From assembly GCA_020847355.1 (NCBI GenBank), contig JADLCG010000251.1:1-7768 (forward strand): 7,768 nucleotides of DNA, in the 5' to 3' direction. Below, piece after piece: positions 1 through 6,414 of this stretch; position 1 is the stretch's first letter; each line of letters opens with the position of its first letter. Below the pieces are notes generated by a model, which saw only the letters and a program-made list of their open reading frames with translations, searched no databases and was not told the DNA's origin. This stretch comes from Anaerolineales bacterium. Its GTDB lineage: Bacteria; Chloroflexota; Anaerolineae; Anaerolineales; Villigracilaceae. Both the position numbers and the translations under genes were made by a program.

Positions 1-1
1 C

Positions 2-103
2 GTGCAGAATTGGAAGAAAATCCTAACTGCGGAAGAGATCGCGCGGATTCGCCAGATCACCGAAGCGGCTTCTGAATTTTATACAGACGAAGATTGGAAA
101 TAA
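2..103 (+). CDS. C-terminal end of a probable sulfotransferase (partial, 5' end outside window)
   Basis: An open frame enters from the left edge and stops at TAA 101-103, giving 33 residues. The tail has a Trp-Lys-Lys start, then LTAEEIARIRQITEAASEF and an acidic end containing FYTDEDW. This pattern (W, then L-T/S-x-E-E, a helix with an I-x-x-I/T core, and an F/Y-Y near the end) resembles the last helix of bacterial PAPS-dependent sulfotransferases. Those enzymes move sulfate from PAPS to a sugar or other hydroxyl. The catalytic PAPS-binding P-loop would lie upstream and cannot be seen. Only 1 nt separates the stop from the next start, so it is probably co-transcribed with the polysaccharide genes. 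The family call rests on a short tail and is tentative; that it is a real coding end is more certain. Confidence 0.5.
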   Translation: MQNWKKILTAEEIARIRQITEAASEFYTDEDWK

Positions 104-104
104 T

Positions 105-881
105 ATGGAAGCGCCCGTCTTACCGCTGGTCTCAATCATAACGCCGTCTTTCAATCAGGCGCAATTTTTAGAGCGGACAATTCAATCCGTGTTGAATCAG
201 GATTATCCGCGCATTGAGTACATCGTCATAGACGGCGGCTCGACAGACGGAAGCGTGGAAATCATCAAAAAGTATCAGCGTGGAATCAGCGCTTGGGTCA
301 GCGAGCCGGATCGAGGTCAGACAGAGGCGATCAACAAAGGCTTCAATCGCGCCAACGGCGAAATCCTCGCTTGGTTAAATTCAGACGATACGTATCATCA
401 TCCTCACGCGGTGAGCGAAGCGGTGGAATATTTAGTTCAAAACCCCGCCGTGGCGATGGTCTACGCGGACTGTAATTTCATCAACGAAGCCGATCAAATC
501 ATTGGAAAGTTCAACGCCAAACAAACGAATTATCGGCGTTTGCGCGCGGGGTATGTGCATATCCCGCAACAGACAATGTTCTTTCGGGCGGCGGATTGGA
601 AAACGCTAGGTCCGCTCGATCCGTCGTTTTATTTTGCGATGGATTATGATCTGTGGACGCGCCTCGCCAAACATGCGCCGCTCAAATATTTGCCCGGCAA
701 AACCTGGGCGAATTTTCGCATTCATACGAGCAGTAAAACCAACGTAGCCGATCAACGCGGCTGGGATGAAATGCTTCGCGTGCATTACCGCGCGGGCGGT
801 AGTTTTTTTGCCGCGCTTGTGGCAAAATATTATTTACGGAAAATTATTGGACCGCTATGGAAATGGCGCATTAAACGATGA
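105..881 (+). CDS. Family 2 glycosyltransferase (GT-A fold)
   Basis: This 258-residue protein probably transfers a sugar from a nucleotide-sugar donor to a growing lipid-linked glycan on the cytoplasmic side of the membrane. The GT2 hallmarks are in order: VSIITPSFNQ at 9-18, the nucleotide-binding strand with D43-GGSTDG, EPDRGQTEAINKG at 67-79, and a DxD-type metal site in NSDD at 92-95. An IPQQTMFFR acceptor-side segment follows near 153-161, then FAMDYDLWTRLAK near 177-189, where an acidic residue would be the catalytic base, and the ANFRIH-x-x-SKT tail near 202-212. It has no membrane anchor; the C terminus is basic and amphipathic, suggesting peripheral attachment. The ATG lies 1 nt after the previous stop with no clear Shine-Dalgarno sequence, and the stop overlaps the next start by 4 nt (ATGA), so translational coupling is likely. 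Donor and acceptor cannot be told from sequence. Confidence 0.9.
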   Translation: MEAPVLPLVSIITPSFNQAQFLERTIQSVLNQDYPRIEYIVIDGGSTDGSVEIIKKYQRGISAWVSEPDRGQTEAINKGFNRANGEILAWLNSDDTYHHPHAVSEAVEYLVQNPAVAMVYADCNFINEADQIIGKFNAKQTNYRRLRAGYVHIPQQTMFFRAADWKTLGPLDPSFYFAMDYDLWTRLAKHAPLKYLPGKTWANFRIHTSSKTNVADQRGWDEMLRVHYRAGGSFFAALVAKYYLRKIIGPLWKWRIKR

Positions 882-1492
882 ATTTTATTTTCTCAACCCC
901 AACACTCGAAGAGTTTGTGCAGTTACTGCGCGCCTGGCGTTTTTGGACGCTCGGCGCAATGCTCGGCGCGGCGCTCGGCATGGCTGGCTATTATCTAGCC
1001 CCGCCGCCGTATCGCGCACAAGCCACCGTGAATGTGGATTTCAATCTCGAAGAAGCCTTGCCGCAAGATTCAGACCGCCAGCAGTTTTATTATCTTGAGC
1101 GCGAAGCGCGTAAGTTGGAAGAACTCGCGTGGTCTGACGCAGTTTTAGAGCAAGTCTCTGGCGTTGCGCCTATTTCCGTCGAAGCGTTACGCGCCAAATA
1201 TTTGCAACTGAGTCAACCGGCGGAAGCCGGCTGGCATTTTTACGCAAACAACGCCGATCCGCAAATTGCAGAGCGTTTAGCTTCCGCGTGGGCGAATGCC
1301 TTTGCGCAAAAAGTTCAAGCGGAAATTGATTCAGGCAACGTGAATTCATTCGTCAAATTAGAAGTCACGCAATCCAAAAACCTGCCAAAGGCGCGCAGTA
1401 TTCCGCTGGGCAGTTATTTACTCGCGGGCGCGTTCGGGCTGTTGACTCTCGCCGCATTTGCGCGTTTATTTCTAAAGCCTAAACATACATAA
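878..1492 (+). CDS. Short Wzz-like polysaccharide chain-length determinant
   Basis: This 204-residue protein has the layout of a polysaccharide co-polymerase: a short cytoplasmic N terminus, TM1 at about 22-40, an extracytoplasmic domain at about 41-177, and TM2 at about 178-198 with a short basic tail. After TM1 the YRAQATVNVDF strand matches the start of the Wzz domain. DPQIAERLASAWANAF at 127-142 resembles the conserved late helix of the Wzz/GumC/CapA group. Prolines P170 and P176 sit just before TM2, as is usual there. The extracytoplasmic domain, about 135 residues, is shorter than in typical enterobacterial Wzz, and no fused or adjacent BY-kinase is seen. It would set glycan length by working with the polymerase-like protein encoded next. 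The start overlaps the glycosyltransferase stop (ATGA). Wzz-like membership is likely; which polymer it controls is inference. Confidence 0.78.
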   Translation: MNFIFSTPTLEEFVQLLRAWRFWTLGAMLGAALGMAGYYLAPPPYRAQATVNVDFNLEEALPQDSDRQQFYYLEREARKLEELAWSDAVLEQVSGVAPISVEALRAKYLQLSQPAEAGWHFYANNADPQIAERLASAWANAFAQKVQAEIDSGNVNSFVKLEVTQSKNLPKARSIPLGSYLLAGAFGLLTLAAFARLFLKPKHT

Positions 1493-1502
1493 GCAAGCGC
1501 CG

Positions 1503-2957
1503 ATGAAATTTCTCTCTTCCAACCAACTGCTTCGTTTTTTTTGGGGCGCGGCAATGCTCACGCTTCCGGTGACTAGTTTTCGTTGGTTTCCATTTCTGGG
1601 ATCAGGCGCGTTAGTGCGCCCTTTGGCTTTATATCCGCTAGCTGTTTTATTCATACTCATCATCCTGCAAGCCTGGCAAAACAAAGCAAATCGCCGGCTC
1701 ATTTGGATTGGCGTCTTTCTCGCGCTCGGCGCATTTGTTTTATTTGTGATCGCCTCCGCCAGTTTCGGGGCGCTATTAAACCCCCTGCCTCTGCGCGGGC
1801 AAATCTATTCCGGGCGCGTCATCCGCGCCTTGCTAACTTTGGCAATCGGCTTGGCGTTTTTCGTTTGCGCCGTATGGATGAATAAAGACGAAACTGATTT
1901 ACGCTTTACCGTCCAATGGCTCTTTGCCGGGCTATGCTTAAACCTCGCCTGGAGCGGATTACAAGCGCTCACTTTTTATACAAACATTTTGGAAAAAGAA
2001 ATGGTGACGCATTGGCAACGCGCATTCTCCATGCGCGAGTTGGTGCGCACCAACCGCATCTCCGGGCTGGCGTATGAACCGGCTTGGCTGGCGAGTCAAC
2101 TGGCGACGATCTTCATCCCGTGGCTGTTCGCTTCGCTGATGACTGGCTATCGCCTCTCGCGCCGCCGCTGGCTGGAACCTGTACTTTTGGCATTTTCCTT
2201 GCTCACGCTTTTAGCCACCTACTCACGCGGCGGCATCCTGACTACCGCCGTTGCGCTCACCCTGACTACGCTCTGCTTTGGTCGCGATATTTTGCAAAAT
2301 CTTTGGCAGTGGTTTATCAACGGTTTTCGCGCCCGCCTCTTCGATAAAATTCTACGCATCGGCATTCTTTCTGGAATTTTCGCCGTTGCGCTGGGCGCAT
2401 TTGCCTTCTTAAGTCAAAAAGATTACTTCAGCAATTTATGGCAAATTAACGCAGATAGCCTCAATGAATATATTGTGGATATTAACGCCGGCGCGCGCGG
2501 CGCTTATTCTGTTGCGGCGTTGAACACTTTCCAAGAAGCGCCGTGGACCGGCGTCGGCTTAGGCGCGAGCGGGTTTTACATCTATGCCAACCTGCCGGAT
2601 TGGTCGCTGACTTTCGTCCCTGAAATTGCCAAGCAACTCAGCGTGGGCGGCAACCCGGAAAGCGCTTTATACCCCAACCCTAAAAATTTATACGCGCGCC
2701 TGCTCGCCGAAAGCGGCGTGATTGGTTTCTTTTTATTTCTTGCATTTCAATTCCATATCCTCGGCGATATACTTTCTCTGGCTTTCGTCAAAGAAACGTG
2801 GGCGCGGTTTGCGCTTTTGGCGGGCTGTGCCGCATGGCTGGCAATTTGCTTCGGCAACTTCACGCAGGATTCATTCGCCACGCCCAACCTGTGGATCGTG
2901 CCGGGGATTTTAGTCGGCTTGGCGGCTGGTTCAAAATCTAATTCAGTCAAGGTGTAA
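1503..2957 (+). CDS. O-antigen polymerase/ligase family membrane protein (Wzy/WaaL-like)
   Basis: This 484-residue integral membrane protein has about 11-12 hydrophobic segments, near 12-30, 36-57, 67-88, 107-126, 135-158, 193-215, 223-239, 245-259, 284-304, 403-421, 432-451 and 461-476. Family landmarks are RISGLAYEPAWLA at 185-197, the Wzy_C signature ATYSRGG at 238-244, and a large outside loop at about 305-400. That loop carries the PWTGVGLGASGFY motif (347-359) and PNPKNLYARLLAESGVIG (391-408). Such proteins join or polymerise undecaprenyl-linked glycan units on the outer face of the membrane. The usual His-Asn of the last loop motif is Lys394-Asn395 here. It follows the Wzz-like gene by 10 nt, which favours a polymerase role over a ligase. 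The ATG at 1503 has no obvious Shine-Dalgarno sequence. It ends the polysaccharide cluster. Confidence 0.85.
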   Translation: MKFLSSNQLLRFFWGAAMLTLPVTSFRWFPFLGSGALVRPLALYPLAVLFILIILQAWQNKANRRLIWIGVFLALGAFVLFVIASASFGALLNPLPLRGQIYSGRVIRALLTLAIGLAFFVCAVWMNKDETDLRFTVQWLFAGLCLNLAWSGLQALTFYTNILEKEMVTHWQRAFSMRELVRTNRISGLAYEPAWLASQLATIFIPWLFASLMTGYRLSRRRWLEPVLLAFSLLTLLATYSRGGILTTAVALTLTTLCFGRDILQNLWQWFINGFRARLFDKILRIGILSGIFAVALGAFAFLSQKDYFSNLWQINADSLNEYIVDINAGARGAYSVAALNTFQEAPWTGVGLGASGFYIYANLPDWSLTFVPEIAKQLSVGGNPESALYPNPKNLYARLLAESGVIGFFLFLAFQFHILGDILSLAFVKETWARFALLAGCAAWLAICFGNFTQDSFATPNLWIVPGILVGLAAGSKSNSVKV

Positions 2958-2964
2958 CTTAGCT

Positions 2965-3000
2965 GTAACGGCTTTGGCGGTTGCTTCATTTTGCTTTTTT
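2965..3000 (+). terminator. Weak candidate intrinsic terminator after the polysaccharide cluster
   Basis: An imperfect stem pairs 2965-2972 with 2977-2984. It has a TTTG loop, one G-G mismatch and one G-T pair, and is followed by a T-rich run at 2985-3000 ending in six Ts. It begins 7 nt after the polymerase-like stop codon, a sensible place for termination. The stem is short and the T-tract is interrupted, so it may be weak. It overlaps the candidate promoter of the kinase gene. Confidence 0.3.
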
Positions 3001-3009
3001 CGTTATCAT
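2981..3009 (+). promoter_or_regulatory. Candidate sigma-70-type promoter of the histidine kinase gene
   Basis: TTGCTT at 2981-2986 (-35-like) and TATCAT at 3004-3009 (-10-like) are separated by 17 bp, the usual optimum. The -10 box ends only 8 nt before the kinase ATG at 3018, so transcription would start in the last few bases before the ATG or on its A. No Shine-Dalgarno sequence lies between. This supports a leaderless or nearly leaderless message. Confidence 0.45.
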
Positions 3010-3017
3010 AGACGCTT

Positions 3018-4769
3018 ATGGTGCGTAAGTTTGAAACTCCCTACATGGCAGATTGGTTCGCCATCTCCTTCCGCTGGATTATGCTGGTAGGATTGTTAGT
3101 TTCATTAGCTCTGGGCGGAAAATTAAACCTCCAAACTGCCTGGCCCCTCGGCTTGATCATTTTGTGGAATTTAGTCAACACCGCGCTAACTAGCGCCAAC
3201 GTCCGCGTCAAAAATCACCGCTTCCTCAACCTACTTGCCGATTTCATCACCGCCGGCGCTTTTTTCTGGATGCAAGGCGGCGCACAAGGACCCGCTTCGT
3301 GGGCAGGGCTATTGCCCATTCTCACTGGCGCAATTTATTTCGATTTCCTCGGCGCAGTGCTCTCCGCCATTTTATTCGCCGGCATTATTATCTACATGGG
3401 CATTCAAGCGGGAGGCAACTCCGCCTTAGCCTTCCTCATGGCAGGGATCATCGCCGCGCTTGGTTTGCTTTTCGGCTTCTTAGGCAAAAGACTGATGGAA
3501 TACATGCGCAAAAGCCGCGAGTTATGGATTGGCGAAGAAGAAAGAAAACAAGCCATTCAAAACGAAAGAATGCGCGCCATCTACGAATTAACCTCTACGC
3601 TGTCTTCAACCTTAAGCTATAAGCGCGTGCTTGAATCCGCTTTGGATATGAGCGCCACTGCCCTCAACCCAGACCCGCTTCAATCCGTCAGCGATCCGCT
3701 CGTTGGCGCGGTGATGCTCTTCAACGGCGGCAAATTACGGATCGGCTCCGCCCGCCGCTTCACCACCGCAGACATGCGCGTCACTTTCGACGGGGCGGAT
3801 GGCGTGCTAAAAAAAGCGCTAGACGAAGGCGAATCAGTTCCCTTCAAAGACATTGGCTACGACCCAGAACTGGGGCGCGTGGTAGCGCTCAGAAATTGCA
3901 CCAGCGGATTTTGTTTTCCATTACGGAGCGGTTTCAACGTGTACGGCGTTTTATTATTTGCCCATCCCGACCCCGATTACTTCACTAATGAGCGCCGCGA
4001 TCTTTTGGAAATTATCGGCAGGCAAGCCGTAATTGCCATTCAAAACGCCCGCTTGTATCAAGATTTGGTAGAAGAAAAAGAACGCATGGTTGAAGTCCAT
4101 GAAGAAGCGCGCAAAAAACTTGCCCGCGATCTGCACGATGGACCGACCCAATCCGTCGCCGCGATGGCCATGCGCCTCAACATCACCAAGCGGATGCTCG
4201 CCAAAGACCTCAACGGCGCAACCGAAGAGATCGTCAAACTCGAAGAGTTGGCGCACCGCACCACCAAAGAAATTCGTCACATGCTCTTCACCTTACGCCC
4301 GCTGATTCTTGAATCGCAAGGCTTGACCGCCGCGCTTCAATCTATGGCGGATAAAATGCTTGAAACCTATAATCAAAAAGTAACCGTTACCGTGGAAGAC
4401 CGCGTCGTGAGTCAGCTAGAGATGGGCAAACAAGGCGTAATTTTCTACATCATCGAAGAAGCGGTGAACAACGCGCGCAAACACGCCTCAGCCGATACCA
4501 TCGCCGTCCGCTTGCGCCAAATGGACGTGGGCATTGCCCTGCTCGAAATTATTGATAACGGTCTCGGCTTCGACGTGAAAGCGATGACGCAGGCTTACGA
4601 CAAACGCGCCAACAGCAGTTTAGGCATGGTCAACTTGCGCGAACGCGCCGAATTGGTTAACGGATTATTTCAACTTGATTCCGCGCCCGGCAAGGGGACA
4701 AAAGTGCAGGTTTACATTCCGCTGACGGAAGAAGCCGCCGATCGCCTGCATCACGGGCGCAGAAAATAA
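3018..4769 (+). CDS. Membrane sensor histidine kinase, NarL/LiaS/NreB type (HisKA_3), with GAF domain
   Basis: This 583-residue protein is a two-component sensor kinase that would autophosphorylate on His373 and pass the phosphate to a NarL/FixJ-type response regulator. The N-terminal third is a membrane domain of about six segments (near 14-33, 40-58, 68-86, 92-108, 109-128, 134-156). A charged signalling helix follows at about 158-205, then a GAF domain at about 190-345. The HisKA_3 box is KLARDLHDGPTQ with H373. The HATPase_c domain has the N box EEAVNNARKH (480-489), the G1 box DNGLGF (513-518), and GMVNLRERAELV from G536 followed by GKGTKV. Two cysteines, C294 and C299, lie in the GAF domain. 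No extracellular ligand domain is present, so the signal may be membrane-borne or sensed by the GAF domain. The gene stands alone: no regulator is adjacent and the downstream operon is convergent. The ATG at 3018 is the most upstream start; Met10 at 3045 is an alternative. Confidence 0.93.
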   Translation: MVRKFETPYMADWFAISFRWIMLVGLLVSLALGGKLNLQTAWPLGLIILWNLVNTALTSANVRVKNHRFLNLLADFITAGAFFWMQGGAQGPASWAGLLPILTGAIYFDFLGAVLSAILFAGIIIYMGIQAGGNSALAFLMAGIIAALGLLFGFLGKRLMEYMRKSRELWIGEEERKQAIQNERMRAIYELTSTLSSTLSYKRVLESALDMSATALNPDPLQSVSDPLVGAVMLFNGGKLRIGSARRFTTADMRVTFDGADGVLKKALDEGESVPFKDIGYDPELGRVVALRNCTSGFCFPLRSGFNVYGVLLFAHPDPDYFTNERRDLLEIIGRQAVIAIQNARLYQDLVEEKERMVEVHEEARKKLARDLHDGPTQSVAAMAMRLNITKRMLAKDLNGATEEIVKLEELAHRTTKEIRHMLFTLRPLILESQGLTAALQSMADKMLETYNQKVTVTVEDRVVSQLEMGKQGVIFYIIEEAVNNARKHASADTIAVRLRQMDVGIALLEIIDNGLGFDVKAMTQAYDKRANSSLGMVNLRERAELVNGLFQLDSAPGKGTKVQVYIPLTEEAADRLHHGRRK

Positions 4770-4798
4770 CGCGCCGCTCCCCTAACGGTTAGCTGGTT

Positions 4799-5398
4799 CT
4801 ACAACCCAAACATACGTTTCAAAATTGGCATTGCATTAATCACCGCAAGCGCGCGATGGCTTAAGCGGTTTTTTTGTTCCATCGTCAGCTCTGCGGCGGT
4901 GACGCCATATTCCGGCATAAAGAAAATCGGATCATACCCGAAGCCCTGCGCGCCGCGTTCTTGCGTAATGATTTCGCCGTAGCAATTCCCGGCGCTCATC
5001 TCAATTTCTCCGCTGGGTTTGGCAAGCGCAATAGTTGCGTGAAAGCGCGCCTTCCACGGCTGAGGTTTACCTTTTAGATTTTGCAATAAATACTCACGCC
5101 GATCTTGATCGGTGGCATTTGGCTTTGGGGAGTAACGCGCCGAATATAAACCGGGCGCGCCGTTCAACGCCTCCACTTCAATCCCCGAATCGTCTGCCAG
5201 CGAAATCATTTGGCTGGCTTGAGCAAACGCCAGCGCTTTCTTTGCCGCGTTTTCCGCATAAGTCTTACCGTCTTCCGTTACATCCAGTTTTAAATTAATT
5301 TCCGCCGGGGTAACGAGTTGGAGGTTTAATGCTTTCAACAATTCTTGAAATTCTTTGATCTTGCCGTGATTATTGGTAGCGATGAGCAGTTTATTCAT
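4799..5398 (-). CDS. rdgB: XTP/dITP diphosphatase (RdgB/HAM1 family)
   Basis: This cytoplasmic enzyme hydrolyses dITP, ITP, XTP and related deaminated purine triphosphates to monophosphate plus pyrophosphate, keeping them out of DNA and RNA. The chosen start gives 199 residues, normal for the family, and places the standard MNKLLIATNNHGKIKEF at the N terminus with T8, N10, K13 and E16. Other signatures are LADDSGIEVEALNGAPGLYSARYS at 67-90 with catalytic-site D69/D70, ERGAQGFGYDPIF at 147-159, and SHR at 180-182. An upstream in-frame ATG at 5428 would add ten residues (through R8, S9, N10) not seen in the family and would overlap queG more deeply, so it is rejected. The start overlaps the queG stop by 8 nt with no strong Shine-Dalgarno sequence, suggesting coupled translation. 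It is the last gene of the leftward operon and faces the kinase gene. Confidence 0.96.
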   Translation of the reverse strand: MNKLLIATNNHGKIKEFQELLKALNLQLVTPAEINLKLDVTEDGKTYAENAAKKALAFAQASQMISLADDSGIEVEALNGAPGLYSARYSPKPNATDQDRREYLLQNLKGKPQPWKARFHATIALAKPSGEIEMSAGNCYGEIITQERGAQGFGYDPIFFMPEYGVTAAELTMEQKNRLSHRALAVINAMPILKRMFGL

Positions 5399-6413
5399 GT
5401 TTGATCGTTTCAATTGCCCAAGCGGCATGAGCCTGCACTAAAGGCTCGTCGTCCTGTTGGGCTTGGCGGAGGGCGGGTAGATCTGCTGAGTTTTTTCTGT
5501 TGCCGAGCGCTACAGATAAATTCCGCAAATAACCGCGCCGCTTGGAGCGCTTGATCGGAGATTTTTTGAAGCGTTGATTAAACTCAACGGATGTCAGGAG
5601 CAGGTCTGAGGTCCGCACGGGGAGCGGGATTTTTATTTCAAAAGCCGGGTCGGCTGGCAGTGAGAAGCGATTCCACGGGCAAACTTGCTGGCAGATGTCG
5701 CATCCAAAAATCCAATTTTCAATTTGCGGGCGGAGTTCTGCGGGAATCTCTTGTTTATTTTCAATGGTCAGATATGAAATGCACCGGCGGGCGTCGAGCG
5801 TGCGATTAGGCAAAATACATTGCGTGGGGCAGGCGGTGATACAGCGATTGCACGTGCCGCAATGATCGGCGTTGAAAGCGTCGTCCGGCTCAAGTTCAAT
5901 GCCGAGTAAGATTTCCGCAAGGATAAAAGTGGAGCCTGCTTTGGGGTTGATCAGGAGAGAATTTTTGCCAATCCAACCCAAGCCTGCGCGTTGAGCCAGT
6001 TCTTTTTCTAGGATAGGTCCCGTATCTGTGTAATAACGGTTTGGAATAGGCTGACCGAGTTGCTCTTCAATAAACGCGACTAAGGCTTGGAGTTTTTCTG
6101 GAAGGGTATCGTGATAATCATCGCCAAGAGCGTAAGCGGCGATGGATAAATTTTGCGGGTTAGGTTCGGCAACTGGCGTGTAGGGAATCGCTAAAACTAA
6201 AATAGATTTACATTCCGGCAGAATTTCTTTCGGGTTGGCGCGGCGGGTTCGGCTTCTTTCGTTGGCGAGATATTCCATTGCCCCATATTGATTTTGATCG
6301 AGCCACTCTCGGAAGATGTTAAAGCCTTCGGGCGGCGCGGCAGAAGTAACGCCAGCTAGGGTAAACCCTAGCTGGCGCGCTTTGGCTTTGATCGAGCTTT
6401 TTAGTCCGTTCAC
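5391..6413 (-). CDS. queG: Epoxyqueuosine reductase QueG
   Basis: QueG carries out the last step of queuosine synthesis, the cobalamin-dependent reduction of epoxyqueuosine to queuosine at position 34 of tRNAs with GUN anticodons. The 340 residues hold the N-terminal DUF1730-like domain, the YYTDTGPILEKELA segment (127-140) with D130 matching the family's proposed proton donor, and GLGWIGKNSLLI at 144-155. Cysteines for two [4Fe-4S] clusters are C185, C188, C191, C195 and C211, C238, C241, C245, with a further C199. The basic FKKSPIKRSKRRGYLRN segment (282-298) and a C-terminal HEAT-like helix pair (about 312-336) also match the family. The start is GTG (6411-6413), 1 nt after the preceding stop; no well-spaced Shine-Dalgarno sequence is visible, so re-initiation from the upstream gene is likely. 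A perfect 28-bp palindrome lies in codons 13-22. All expected catalytic residues are present. Confidence 0.96.
   Translation of the reverse strand: MNGLKSSIKAKARQLGFTLAGVTSAAPPEGFNIFREWLDQNQYGAMEYLANERSRTRRANPKEILPECKSILVLAIPYTPVAEPNPQNLSIAAYALGDDYHDTLPEKLQALVAFIEEQLGQPIPNRYYTDTGPILEKELAQRAGLGWIGKNSLLINPKAGSTFILAEILLGIELEPDDAFNADHCGTCNRCITACPTQCILPNRTLDARRCISYLTIENKQEIPAELRPQIENWIFGCDICQQVCPWNRFSLPADPAFEIKIPLPVRTSDLLLTSVEFNQRFKKSPIKRSKRRGYLRNLSVALGNRKNSADLPALRQAQQDDEPLVQAHAAWAIETIKHE
6350..6377. repeat. Perfect 28-bp palindrome (13-bp arms, 2-nt centre) inside queG
   Basis: The left arm CGCCAGCTAGGGT (6350-6362) is the exact reverse complement of the right arm at 6365-6377, with AA between. 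In queG mRNA it would fold as a 12-bp GC-rich stem with a four-base UUUA loop, at nucleotides 37-64 of the coding sequence. It encodes R13 to G21 (RQLGFTLAG), so the reading frame is intact. No T-tract follows on the transcribed strand, so it is not a standard terminator. Each arm contains CTAG. Confidence 0.95.
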
Positions 6414-6414
6414 C

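Noticed and set aside
1472..1702. 76-codon minus-strand frame across the Wzz/Wzy junction
   Set aside because: It overlaps two well-supported genes on the other strand and shows no domain or ribosome binding site.
3183..3196. Inverted repeat GCGCTA-AC-TAGCGC inside the kinase gene
   Set aside because: Six-base arms are within what chance gives in a window this size, and it sits in ordinary coding sequence.
3954..4280. 108-codon open frame on the minus strand, antisense to the kinase gene
   Set aside because: It lies wholly inside the GAF/HisKA_3 coding region, has low-complexity Phe-rich sequence and matches no known family. It is a shadow of the real frame.
4782..4792. Small palindrome CTAAC-G-GTTAG in the 29-nt gap between the convergent kinase and rdgB genes, considered as a shared terminator
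   Set aside because: The 1-nt centre cannot form a useful hairpin, and no T-tract follows on either strand.
5399..5428. Upstream in-frame ATG that would extend rdgB by ten residues
   Set aside because: The extension lies inside queG, has no family similarity, and would displace the conserved MNKLLIATNN start.
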